From Rhizodiscina lignyota (lineage: Eukaryota > Ascomycota > Dothideomycetes > Aulographales > Rhizodiscinaceae): a stretch of 64,000 nucleotides of DNA. The DNA lies in assembly GCA_010015805.1 (NCBI GenBank), contig ML978123.1:1116001-1180000 (forward strand), written 5' to 3'. The notes under the pieces are model-generated. The model was not told the origin of the DNA and made no database searches. It was given only the letters and a program-made list of their open reading frames with translations. Position 1 is the stretch's first letter. Each line of letters opens with the position of its first letter. Both the position numbers and the translations under genes were made by a program. Of the stretch, positions 22,010 to 33,500 are shown in pieces.

Positions 22010-24364
22010 TTACTCCTCTGCATCGAAAAAGAGTTCCTCGGCGCCATTGTCATCATCCGAGGTGTCGTCGGCCATTTCGATGCCGCGGCTGAGGTAACCA
22101 GTTGTTTCATCATCAAACATAACCCCAAGACCTTCCAGGAAACATTCTCCTCCATTCATCTCAGCCTGTGTCATCTTCTTCATCCACCTCTGATCTGCCA
22201 TGTACGTATCGTATCTAATTTTGGATAGCAGATTTGCGAATGCATCATACCACTCTTGCAGCACTGCCCATTCTTCACTCCTTAGTCGATATTCTGCGAT
22301 CTCCTGACTCTGAGCAGTCCAGCCTCCCTGATTCTTTGCATCCACGTCCAGCCCCTTGAGATTGGTATGGTAAAGTGTTTGGAGTGTCTCGAGTCCTGAG
22401 ATATATGCTGCGAGGTGGAGTATTGAATCGCCGTGATAGTCCACCTTACAATAATCTGCGCCACAGGACAACAGCAGTGTGATGCAATCCGGTTTGTCAA
22501 CACCCACACCCTGCATTAAAGCTGTGTGTCCACATTCGTTTGTTGCCTCAATATCTGCTGCATGGTCTAAGAGGACACGCACTGCTGCCGAATTCCCGTA
22601 CTGAGCGGCACATATGAGTGGGGTATTGCCACTGTAGGATTGACAATCGACATCCATTCCGAAGCCTACGAGAGAATGAATGACTTCAGTATGACTATCT
22701 TTAGGCCACCCGATGGCATGATAAAGAGCTGTACGGCCGTACATGTCCTTTTGCTTGACGTCAGCACCATGAGCAATCAGTAACGGTATCATATCCGGAT
22801 TTACACCCTGCGCTGCTGCATGTATTAGTCCTTCTCCGTCTCTGTTGGTGGTGCTAATATCCGCACCATATTTTAGGAGAACAGAAACTAAGAATTCATC
22901 GCCCTGCCAAGCAGCCAAGTAAAGCGGCGTGCGACCAAATTTATCTGGAGCATTGACACAGGCGGTTGATAATTTGAGCTGATCCTCTAAGTTCGACTCC
23001 ACGAGGCCGAGGATAATTTTGTGGAGTGGGCTGTATTGCCATCGCTCTAGGTAGGTAGACCGATACTCAATCCTAAGGTAGTTATAAGTTAGAGGGGCTC
23101 CAGGGAAAAGAGTTCTGCGCCCTATCACATCAAGAGCGCAATGACTAATGTCATTATCTTGATACAGATCGGCCCCTCGTGATAGTAGAAAGCGAATAAC
23201 CTGTACACCTCTGTATTCAGTGGCATAGTGTAAGAGTGAGTAACCATCGGAATCTTCGTCCACGGGAGAAGCCAGCCCACCGTCGAGGAGACGCCTCAGT
23301 TCATCCACCTTGTCACGTGTTGCATAATAAATAGCGGCCGACTCGTCCGGTATGACTCGACGCATGCGAAGCAAGAGCTCAGGCTCGCCCAAATGGCTCG
23401 CGAAGGATGCAGCGAGAATCTTGGACCAAAACCAGCGGGGGAACCGATACCGAAGCTCAACACGCGCTGAAGACTTGTTCTGCGTCTGACACCCCGGGTC
23501 GTTGCAGGCCGGTCTCAACCAGCCAAATCCACTGTAGCCGATACTTAAGTGTCCAACTAACGCCCCAAATGATCGTGGACTCTGATATCTCTGCGCCGAG
23601 TGACAGCGGCAGGGACACCATTTCGGACATGACTTGGATTGGGTAATTGCTTGGACTGAGATGATCGAGGAGGCATGTTGTCTTGATGGTGCACTGTGCG
23701 TGTCGAGTAGATCAGATTCCAAGCGCAACGTCTGATCTCTATTGATCTGCTGGGAGGTTCCGAGATACTGCGGTTGTTGGACTTGTCGAAGGACCATCGT
23801 CTGGAGTTCGTCTAGCTTTCGTAAAGTAGCAAGCTGAAACTGTTGCGAGCTGTGCTGGATCTGGTGTGTTTCAATGGAGATGCTCTGTATTGACAAATGG
23901 AGCCCAGCCGCCGATGAAATGGATAACGCTTCCAATACTATCATTAGGTCTTGTTTCGACTTCCGTAAGTCCTTCTGTAACTTCGTCGCGGCTCCGCTGG
24001 CCTTCCGTAGCCATTTCATTTTATCAACACGAACCCTTTGTACACCAGCACTACTGCTAGATGGTTTCAAGCATGACGACACCAGCTCTCCAAGTTCTTC
24101 CAGTTGAACTTTTGTTTTGACAATTGAAATAGCGGTCGTGGAGAAAGACGGCTTCGACCGTAGATTAGCAGTGTCGCTCACGTCTTCGATGGCGCTCTTG
24201 CATGCTTCAAGGACGAGGCGCAGGTCGGTAACTTCGTTGGAGAGGGCCAAAAGCATGTCTGGAGCATCGTGCCAGGTCTTATGGAGATGTTCAAGCTGCT
24301 TTGCTACTGTCGAGGCTGCTCCGATCACAGCGATGAGACTAGCTGTCAGCGATAGAGGGTCCAT
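22010..24364 (-). CDS. PigL_N-type N-terminal domain plus ankyrin repeats
   Basis: Intron-free gene of 784 residues. The first ~170 residues (MDPLSLTASLIAVIGAASTV, then LSNEVTDLRLVLEACKSAIE) match the helical N-terminal domain found on fungal STAND/NLR-like proteins (PigL_N type). A Cys-rich link follows (CPKWCPCRCHSAQR near residue 246). About seven ankyrin repeats run from ~345 to ~720, for example DGYSLLHYATEYRG, FGRTPLYLAAWQGDE, YGRTALYHAIGWPK and SGNTPLICAAQYGNS. No NACHT or NB-ARC nucleotide-binding domain is present between the two parts. In fungi this class is linked to non-self recognition and innate-immunity-like signalling, but most members are uncharacterised. The acidic C-terminus is DDTSDDDNGAEELFFDAEE. 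Confidence 0.85.
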   Translation of the reverse strand: MDPLSLTASLIAVIGAASTVAKQLEHLHKTWHDAPDMLLALSNEVTDLRLVLEACKSAIEDVSDTANLRSKPSFSTTAISIVKTKVQLEELGELVSSCLKPSSSSAGVQRVRVDKMKWLRKASGAATKLQKDLRKSKQDLMIVLEALSISSAAGLHLSIQSISIETHQIQHSSQQFQLATLRKLDELQTMVLRQVQQPQYLGTSQQINRDQTLRLESDLLDTHSAPSRQHASSIISVQAITQSKSCPKWCPCRCHSAQRYQSPRSFGALVGHLSIGYSGFGWLRPACNDPGCQTQNKSSARVELRYRFPRWFWSKILAASFASHLGEPELLLRMRRVIPDESAAIYYATRDKVDELRRLLDGGLASPVDEDSDGYSLLHYATEYRGVQVIRFLLSRGADLYQDNDISHCALDVIGRRTLFPGAPLTYNYLRIEYRSTYLERWQYSPLHKIILGLVESNLEDQLKLSTACVNAPDKFGRTPLYLAAWQGDEFLVSVLLKYGADISTTNRDGEGLIHAAAQGVNPDMIPLLIAHGADVKQKDMYGRTALYHAIGWPKDSHTEVIHSLVGFGMDVDCQSYSGNTPLICAAQYGNSAAVRVLLDHAADIEATNECGHTALMQGVGVDKPDCITLLLSCGADYCKVDYHGDSILHLAAYISGLETLQTLYHTNLKGLDVDAKNQGGWTAQSQEIAEYRLRSEEWAVLQEWYDAFANLLSKIRYDTYMADQRWMKKMTQAEMNGGECFLEGLGVMFDDETTGYLSRGIEMADDTSDDDNGAEELFFDAEE

Positions 24365-24997
24365 CGTGTACGGAAGGTGGCGTGTTCACTATCTGGCAAA
24401 CTGTGAGAATTGTAGCTGGATTCAGTGTTAAGTCAAGATCGCACAGCCTCGTACTGAAGCCTAAGATCGTATCGCAAGGCTGAGGCTCAAACGAGTGCGC
24501 CTTGCACAGAGACGCTCTCCAATTGGAACTTACTCTTTCACCGCCTTGCGGAAGTGCGAGAAAGCCATTGCGGCCATCCCGCAATCATCCACACACAATA
24601 TTACGAGCTGCATAATGAAGACAATTGGCCATGCTTGTGTACAGACGAATGTATCAACGTGAAAGGCTAAGGGGCTAGATGGGCTAATAAAGAGGCGTTG
24701 AAAGAGGCTCCATGGATGTTGATGATAAGATTAGATCATACCTGTTAATTGGACCACAGGTTCAGAGACTATGCCAGCACATATTGATTGTAGAGAGGTT
24801 TGAAATGGGCAGCTTCTCCTTAGGATTGGCCATAATTAGGTAGCACGAAGCAGCTTCTTGCTATACTTCTGCGTCAATCTCGCTCATTTCAGTTGCTTGA
24901 AGATAAACCACCCTTCAGCCGTGTTGTGCTCCAAACTTTACTGGTCGAAACGTGCCTATCAATATCTCTCCTTCCAGTATCTGATGAGAGTATGCAA
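24365..24997. other. intergenic stretch
   Basis: This 630-base gap holds the promoter of the ankyrin gene (right of 24364, minus strand) and the 3' end of the Myb gene. It is AT-rich between about 24600 and 24880. No gene or repeat was seen. Confidence 0.45.
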
Positions 24998-27501
24998 TCA
25001 TGTCCTCCTTTTGTGGCTTGACCTATTTATCGCCGTCCACGCACGTTGGCGCTCCCACATCGAAGCGGAAGTAGCATCAGACACGGCTTCGCTGGCAAGT
25101 CGATGGTGCTCCTGCTCCGCGGAAGCGGGGCGATGAATTGTATCATCAGCGTGCTGAGAATCGTCCTCCGCATCCGACAAACTGTCAGACTCGCTCTCGA
25201 TAGACTGTGCCTCCATCTCCGAATCATCCTCGACGTCTTTATTCAGTCGGAGACTTTCCTGCAGTAGCGCCCGCCCTCTTTGTCTCTTCTTCTCAGCCTC
25301 GTCCTCCTTCCTTACTTCTTCGAGATAGTTCTTACGTAGCTCCGTATAGATCTCAGGCATTGGCTTCCCTTGGTCCCACTTCTGAGAGACAGCATAGTAC
25401 TGCATGTGCACGCCATCCCCGATCTGCTTCTCAATGTCCGCTTTGATTGCGAGCAGTGTGTCAAGAAACGTCTCTTTCTCATCGACTCTCAACTTCATCT
25501 TCTGTAGCGCGAGCTTCTTTTCTCCGGATGACCACTTCGTGTTTGGGTGCCGCGAACGGATTAACGTCCAGTTGATGCTCTCTTCGTCTTTTGGATTTAT
25601 ATCGATAATCTCCCGCAGGATTTGATAATGGTCCCCAGCCAGCATGAGCTCAACCTTAGCAGATGCTTCCGCCTGCCGCTTCTCGGACATCCTTTCTCTC
25701 TTCCTCTGCTTCTTCCTCTCTGGCGCACTGTCGTACCATGAACCCCCGACTTCTTCTTCAGGAGCTGGTTTTGCTTTCCGCCTTCTCATCTTCTTCCATT
25801 TGCTCCTACACTGCAGCTCGGAGCGAGTCCCTCCCATTCGTTGACTGACCGTTGCGAAGTTCAAGGAATCATCCAATTCACTATCCTCACTATCTGCAGC
25901 CTCTTCAGCATTTAATTCCCCTTTTGAAAGGCCGATAGCTGCCTTGCACTCTTTTACAGCCCTCACAAGACCCTCCTCTTCGCCTGAGCTCCACACATCC
26001 ATTCTTCTATCATCACCATACTGCACATGAGTCCGCCATCGATCTCTGCAAGCACCGGCGCTCTTTCCGACTATGGAGCTAATCCAGGTCCACTTCGCAG
26101 GCTTCACAACGAACGCAGCGCTCAGCTTGGCGTCCAGCTCTTCATTCCACGGAGTATTTTCAGCCGAAAGGTTGCCCCACCTGCGGCGGCAAAAGCCTTG
26201 AATGGATTTGCCAGTGCGGTTCGGTAAGACCTCTTGCAGCTCTTCCCAAAAGTCGCGTGTCAAAATATTGATTGGCCGCTGGACGAGGTCGTTGAATTGA
26301 CTTCCTGAGAGGTTCTTCCGTGACCGATATTTGCTGGCTACGCCGTCGAGGAGGGAGATCTCTTCATTGACAAACTTGCCAGAGGATGGAAGATGACTCC
26401 TGTCGTCCGGAGGAGCTGAAGACGTACTTGGATCAGGGGTCATTTCGTCTCGCTGGGATCTCGTCTTTTCTGGTTCATCATGGTCGTGATCACTCGGGCT
26501 CGATGTTATTTCGATTGATGGCAAGTACTCATCGCTTTCCTCGTCTTCGGAATCTTGAATGACTTGACGGTTTGGAGGTGGCCGCTTAGATCTTCGAACT
26601 TGAATATCAAGAGATTCTGTTTCATCTATTCTGGGAGAGACAGCCGCCTCGATTGATTGCTGTAGGTCGTAATGTATTCGGTTTGCAAGCACTGACCCGT
26701 CAATTCCACCAGCAGACGGCGATCCATCAAGGAATTGCAAATTCACATTATCCGATGTCAGAGACGGGTTCCGCGCAAGAGAAGCATCCTCAGAGGCATC
26801 GTCGCTCTCCAAGGATTCGAAACGGTTTGTACTTAGACTTCTTGGTGCTCTTAATTGATGCTCGGAGCTAAGAAACGTATCACTACTGGCGTCGAATGCA
26901 GCCTCTGAGATCAGCTCTCCTTGATCCTCCAGCATTTCATCGGAAGAGCTCGTATGCCTCGTGCTACGTGCACTTCGAGGAGAGGCCACGTCACTTTCGG
27001 CCATATCACCACGGCCGGCTGGCTCAGCACCGCCTTGCGATTCCGCATGGATTTGAGCCTCATGTATCAACTGAGAAGAGACCAGCAAATCGACGTCTGG
27101 CTCGCTCGACGAGGCAGTACGGACGAATTCACCAGACGCTCTCAATCGCTGTGATGCGCCAGTCTTCAATCCCTCCTGCGAGTTTGCAACTTCCACCGAC
27201 GACACCTGCTCGTTCCCAGCAGGCGAGTATCGCTTCCTCTTCCTCCCCGCAACACCAATCCGCCCATTATAAGGTTCCGGAGAATACTCGCCGTCTACGT
27301 GATGCACGATCCGCACAGGCGACAGGTCAATCGCCGTGTCATGATCTGCAAATTTCGCGATCAGCAGATGTCCTTCGAGCCAGACGGCAGATCAAGAGCT
27401 TAAACAGACAACAACTCACCATACGGCGCCGACGACCCAAAGCCATTGCGCTGCGCGCTGCTCGCCTCGTCGGGCTCGATTTGCGAGGTATTCTGGCCCA
27501 T
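24998..27501 (-). CDS. Myb-domain DNA-binding protein of Reb1/TTF-1 type
   Basis: Exons 27501-27420 and 27345-24998 join to 809 residues. The long disordered acidic N-terminal half has a basic patch (GRKRKRYSPAG). From about 380 onward there are consecutive Myb/SANT-like units: FWEELQEVLPNRTGKSIQGF then CRRRWGNLSAENTPW; LDAKLSAAFVVKPAKWTWIS with CRDRWRTHVQYG; and VWSSGEEEGLVRAVKE ending at FATVSQRMGGTRSELQCRSK. A further helical segment follows (NWTLIRSRHPNTKWSSGEKK). The tryptophan spacing and the CRDRWR motif resemble Reb1, Rtf1 and TTF-1, which bind rDNA to stop RNA polymerase I and block replication forks. That role is inferred from family; another Myb regulator is possible. The C-terminus is acidic and then basic. 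Confidence 0.85.
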
Positions 27502-28993
27502 TTCGACGTGCGAGCGGCGTTGGCTCCACGCGCAAGACGAAGCTCAGCCGTAGGAGGCAAGCTGCGAACGCGCGACGAGGAGAGCTGTTTGACGTTGTAC
27601 CTCTACCTTCGCTTAGGGCTGAGATGGCAAGGATGAAGTGCAGCACGTGATAGAGAGGGGTACGCGGAGATTTTGGCAGGGCGCTAGGCTATTTACAGCG
27701 TAATATTTCGACAGTTCTCGCCAAGCATCGTCTGCATGCGCCCTCCAATTCCGCCGCCAAATGTCGAAATGAACGTGACCTGGTGCCCACCTCCAGGCTC
27801 CACCAACAACGCCTGTGAAGTGCTAATGCTATGTAGACTAAGCTGATGATTTCATATGCTTCGCAAGCCGCTTGTCGATTTCTATGCACGCCTGCTACGA
27901 CATGTAATCTTTGGGATGGCGCTTTGGCTGTGTGTGGACGTGGAGAGCAGAGCTGGGGAAACCAGGAAGCTCGAGGCGGCGGATCTCCAGAGCGCGCGTG
28001 CCATATCCACCGTGCTTTTTCCAAGCCATGATTGCGATCAATTTCGCGAGTGATGAGATGGAGCGGTCATGGTCGGCTAGAGATGCTGCCCATCGAAGGC
28101 TCGCACAGTCCACTACCTTCCACGTTGAGCCGCGTCGCGGAAGGATTGTCAACCAAGCAACGAGGCTGCACGGGAAGTCGCTTCGAGATGCGGCCATGCG
28201 GATCGGATTCCGTGCCTTTCTGATTCTCTGATATTGGTAAATACGATACGCCACATCTGCGGTCTGGCTGATCGTGTTCGTATCGAGTTCAGTTATCCGT
28301 GTGAGATCTCATCGACAAATCAAGATGCGAAACAAGCTCCCGCCGTGATTGACGGTTTGATCCAATTCATCAGCCAAGAAAAAGGTATCTACAAGAATCG
28401 AAGGGTATGCAGTATGTACAGTGATGCTGCTCTTAGTGCTCTTGGAGGCGGCTCGATCAGCCTGCCCGTGGCAAGAGAGCGTCGTAATAGAAACACCAAA
28501 ATCGTGTTTCACCTCTTGCAATATTACTCGTTACGCAAAACTATCCAATCATACACTATGCCTCGCAGACGCTTTGTAGGTAGGAAAAATGCTTTTGTAG
28601 CGACAGTATGCGGATCGAAGTTCGAAATGCCGTGAGATAAATGGTTTATTGCAGTCGAACGATGGAGATGGCTGATCGAATCAAAACTATTCCTTCAAAA
28701 CCGACCCGTTCCCGGGGTATCCTGAAGCCGTATCTTCGTTCGAGCTGTCGAAGCTCTTAGCGATATTTATGAAACATCTTGCTGGCCGGGTATCTTCGAA
28801 TGCGAAACCAGCAGTTGTCCGATCTCTTTCCCAAGGGGTGTCCTCCTCTTTTTGAATATGTTCCACCGTGTGGTGAATGCCATATGGGTATCTTGCATCG
28901 AGCAGGGTATCAATAACAATAACATCACAATGCGACGCGTTCCCAATTGAATTTTGCTTGCGCAGCTCGGGGCTGCAGCAATCCCACAAACCC
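27502..28993. other. intergenic stretch
   Basis: About 1.5 kb without a supportable gene, between the start of the Myb gene and the 3' end of the Q/P-rich gene. The part just above 27502 is the Myb promoter. Frames such as 28234-28635 (+) and 28687-29067 (-) have no recognisable features. Confidence 0.45.
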
Positions 28994-30553
28994 TCACATC
29001 CTCTCAGGCTTCGTTCTAGGCGATGCCGGGCCCGAGCCAGCAGGTCCTCTCGCCCCTCTCTCTTCACCTCTGCTTCCTCTACTTCCAGCGCTATCGCTCG
29101 CTGTTCGCGCCCTTACACTTGAAAAGCCTTCGCTTCTCCCGCTCCCTGGAGGCGTAGGTTGCCGACTCCCTGGTCTGCCTGGGCCGGAAGATCCAGGTCG
29201 CCGAGCAGAAGCGTCACTGCGATTTCGCGCATGTCGTCGAACAGCACTGGGCGTCGAATAACTCGATGTGATTTGCGAGAACGACGGCGAAGTAAACTGT
29301 GGAGCAGAAGTTGGGGCCGAAGTGGGAGGTGGAGCAACTTGATGCGCGCGAGTGTCTTTGCGCTTTTTAGGGGAAGAAGTGTATTCTGGAGATGTGTCAA
29401 AACTCTGATCGATCAATCCGACACTCGGCAAAATTTGACTCTGTTGCCGATATTTCGAGAGGAGAGGGCAAATGTTGGAAAGTTTTGGGCAAGATGGGTG
29501 AGGATAATGTTGGTAATAATGTGGTCTGTGTCGCTAGGAATGTTTACCTGTTGGTGTAGCAGGCTGATCTTTGCTCGCACTCGCTCCGCCTTGCGATGTT
29601 GGCGGAACCCAGTGGTGAAAGTAGATGGATGGAGAAGAAGCAGCTGGCTCTTGCGGCGGAGCTGAATGCAGCGTTGGGGGCTGATGGACCTGCATTTCAT
29701 TCGTCGTGAGACGAGGAAGTGTCGAAGGTCCAGACGGCCGTGGGGCAGATGTTGGACCTTGCGCTTGCAACGCACGCGACCGACTTGTTGGAGACATCGC
29801 TCCTGCAGTTGGAGAATAGGTCGCAAACGATCCTCCTGGCTGCCCTTGAAGGACTTGAGGTGCAGGAGGAATTTGCTGTGACTGCTGTGGTGGTGGAGCT
29901 CCATACTGCTGGCCTACCATCCGACTATCTCGTCGAATGTCCGGAGACACTTGTTGCGATTGAGAAGCTGCAACTTGTTGCTGTGATGCTTGCAATTGCG
30001 CGGTATACTGCTGCAACCATTCAAGGCTGTAATTTGCGAGATTCGCACCACCAATTCCTGCGAAAATGATTGGCACCATGTGCGGAGGAACACCTCCTGC
30101 CATCGATTCTCGCAACATGGCAGACTCAATCTTTCTTTGCTCCAATCTTAGGCTCTCCTGCCGCGTCTTCTCTTCCTCTTGCTTCCTTCGATCTTCCTCT
30201 GCCTTCGCTGCGAGCCAATTTCTCATGGAATCTTCCGCACCTTGCCACTGCTGGGGAGGAGCTGGCATTTGTCCCAATGATGGAGTGATTGGAGGAGGTG
30301 CTCTTGCTGGATCCGGCAGTGTCATCGCCGCTGGAGGCGGCAAGCCTCTATGAGGCGTGGACATGCTGGAACGGTTACTATCCGGCGGTGGAGGAGGTGG
30401 ATGTGGTTGAGCGGTAAGCGATGAATAGGAAGGTGGAGATTGTCTCTTCGTCGCGGACGTGAATGGCGGAGGGAAGTCATGAGGAGACTTGAAATCGAAC
30501 TCCGACTTGGCTGGTGCGGAAAGCGTAAGTAACATGAGGTCTGATGCTCCCAT
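28994..30553 (-). CDS. Q/P-rich coiled-coil protein, function unknown
   Basis: Exons 30553-29548 and 29385-28994 join through a 162-nt GTAAAC...CCAG intron to 465 residues. The sequence then reads smoothly from QPATPT into EYTSSPKKRKDTRAHQ. An opening DLMLLTLSAPAKSEFDF block is followed by proline-rich sequence, then a strong charged helix (AAKAEEDRRKQEEEKTRQES). A conserved-looking hydrophobic block comes next (GGVPPHMVPIIFAGIGGANL then EWLQQYTAQLQ), then Gln-rich stretches and a Ser/Pro/Arg-rich tail. The composition suggests a nuclear regulator. The opening block faintly resembles the G1/S-factor-binding motif of Whi5/Nrm1-type repressors, but I would not name it on that. The frame is open upstream of the chosen ATG to about 30634 without another ATG, so a 5' exon may be missing. 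Confidence 0.7.
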
Positions 30554-33500
30554 CAAATCGTCGTCATTGAACGGCGTCTGTCTTTTTGGCGCTCGTGCGG
30601 GGGGAGAGTCGACGATATAGGAAGCGGAGAAGGCTTATATTGAAGTTCGGGGGATTTACTTAAGAAAGTCAGGATGTAGCTTTAAGAGAAGGTCTTTAAG
30701 GCGACCCAGACTGGTGGCACACCGTTTTAGGAGGCTTGTCAGGTACAAGAGATAGTGTCGATGACGAACACCATCTGATTGGAAGGCCCCAGGTGTAGGG
30801 CTACTTGGAAGAAGCGAAGCTACTGGACGACAGCGGCTGGTAGCAAATGAAGATCTGTGTCGATGCTCGCGTGGGTGTGGGCAGGTTGGCCGGCGGACGA
30901 TCTGGGAGAAGTCTGGGCTCGAGGTCGAGTCGAGAGGGTCCCTCGGGAGAAAGAAGAAACGAGCCTTGAAGAAAATGTACAAAAGAAGGTAACGGCCGAT
31001 GATCAACTCGGCGTGAGAAAGCAGCAACGAGGACCAGTCCGCGCCAGTGGGATGTAAGTACGCCGCGTAAAAGAGCGGATATGTCGACGCTAGCCGGCTC
31101 GGCCAACGAGCACAGGAATGGACGGTAGCTTGGTGAAAAAGACGTTAGAACGAATCTGCAAGGATCGGCATGAAAGGAAGAAGAAAGTGAGGATGGCCGG
31201 GAAGGGCGTGACGCTTCGAGGGCGGCCGAAGACGGTTACGCTACCCACCAGAGCAGCCCACTTGACGAGCCCACAAAAGCCGCTACCGTGCCTGCAGACG
31301 ACACCACCGCCTTTCTCCAAGGCAGCGTTGTGGCGCTGCCTTAGATGACAGCCGGCATGCAGCGCTGGCCAGCCAAGCAGATGCGTGAGGAGGAGCAAGA
31401 GCTAAGCGGCGCCGGCTCAGGCGCAGTAGCAAGCAGCAGGGCCAGTCCGCGGTGAGAAGCTTGTAGGATCAAGATGGTGGTTACAGAGAGAGCGTGGACG
31501 GACGGGAAGGGCAACGAAAGGGAAAGCAGGTCTGGCTCTGGGACTGGTCGCGGGCGTAATCATGCGACGTCTGTCTGTCCAGCGGCGATCATCGTTACTC
31601 AAAGTGGGAGCAAGAGCTTCGCCTATCAGAAGGCGCAGGCATCGTTCTCAAGGCCCTGCGTCCCCGGGCAATGCTCGCAAATAGATGCCCATGTCCCGGC
31701 GTGTACTGTACTATACCGCGAGACGCACTACACTGCTTTAGGGCGTGCCACGGCCACGGCCAGCACTCGAGCCGTAATGACACTGCTTGCGGCGGAGACT
31801 AGAAGCTGGCAAACGAGAGGGAAAAGAGATTTGGCCCTCGTACCCTCGTATACCGTCACCTTTTCCTGAAATTCGTGCGGGCATTGCTGGCCGTGCCCGC
31901 TGACCCTGTGCCGCGTGTGGCGTCTCGTGGCCAGCGGTTTGAGGAGGCAGGCCGGGTGTTTTCTGATGAGTTCAGTGCCATTACGCAGAGCAGAGGGTGA
32001 TGATGACAGGGTTTGGGGGCTGGGTGCAGCGTTGGAGCTTGTTGGAAATGAGGTCGTGAGGCCTGCCGATTCGACGGAGCGCGGTGCGCTCGCCGGGAAG
32101 AAGCGAGCAAATCTCGCGCCAACCAAGCCGTGCGCTGGGAGGGTAGGGTGTGCTGGGTGGCCTGTTTGGCGGGCGATAGCTGGGCCTTTGCGTGCGAGTG
32201 GTAGCTTACGCCTTTGCCGCTCGGTCGCTCGCCAGTTGCGGAGTAGTCGGGCTTCTGGAAGACGACTGGAAATGAAAGGTCAAGGCCGACGTTTGACGTC
32301 GCGGAGCCACGGCCCCATCTGGCGTGCGAGCAAGATTAAGGCGGCGCTGCAGTCATAGCACTTGTAGAATTATCTCATTACAGCCAGCTCGCACATGGCG
32401 ACGTGTGTAGCGACGCTGCTACTGCCAGCCGGAAGCGGTGTTCATTTGCCTCAATCGGCCGCCATGGGCCCGTTTCGCGATGCTGCGACAAGCGTGTAAT
32501 CAAAGGCATGCGTGCAATGTCCGTTCGGGATGCTGGAGAGTGTTTCGAATGCATGCACTTGGAGCTGGAGGATGCAGTCATACCCAGTGCAGCAATGGAA
32601 GGAGCAAGCTACAGACGCCGCCTCGCGTGCCCGCCCAATTTCGCAGAGCTGCCATTGCTACTTCTGCTCGCGGCACGCTAGCTTCGAATTGCACGCGCGA
32701 GCAGCGTTGACGTCGTCGGCGGTGATCGCTGCCTGACGTGCGCTCGCTGTGCCCGCGATACGACTTGCTGGTAACACGCCAACAGGCGCTGTCAGGTGTC
32801 AAGAAGCAAAAATAGGACCGAGCGGGCGATCGCTGCCCGTCGTAGCAAGTACAACTCCAGGAAAGCGGTCACCGCGTGCAAACAACGTGCGGCGGCGCAG
32901 ATCCCCTGGAAGTTGGGAACGGCAAGAGTGGTCAAGTGGGCGACAAAATAGTCGAGTCGACGCTGTAATATATCGAGCCGCGAGCATGTTTATCCTCGTC
33001 AGTTAATATAGGTTATATACACTAAAGCTGTACGATTCTAATAAACATACTCTAGTATTTGTGCAATCGAGGTTTTGGAGATGCTCTCGCATGTGCTGAA
33101 GAACAATACTTATTACTACTACAGCCGTTCACGTCAGTCGGGCTCAACTATTTTGTCACCCGCGTGAGTGGTTAGAGTGAGATCGGACGGGCGCGCGGAA
33201 GCTCTCTACCTCACCTGCGCCGGTCGACGAACGCCACGGCCTGCACACATGAAGTGGCCACTCGCGCGTGCAGTAGCTGGCGGAGTCCACTGCGCTTCCG
33301 GTCGCGATACTAGCAGAAGCAGCAACAGGTAGGGCAAGCAATGGTGAACAACCTCATGCTCAGGCTCACGCTCATGCTGATTGTGATGGCGGGCTGGCTG
33401 TGGTGCACCCTTGCAGCAGCTCCAAGGGACCTCGATAATTCTCCGTGCCAGCTCGCCTCGCGGCAGAGTGACGAAAATGATCGACTGAAACAGTGGCGAC

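Noticed and set aside
29386-29547. Apparent in-frame TAG breaking the Q/P-rich gene
   Set aside because: A GTAAAC...CCAG intron of 162 nt removes it and closes the frame, so it is not a mutation or readthrough.
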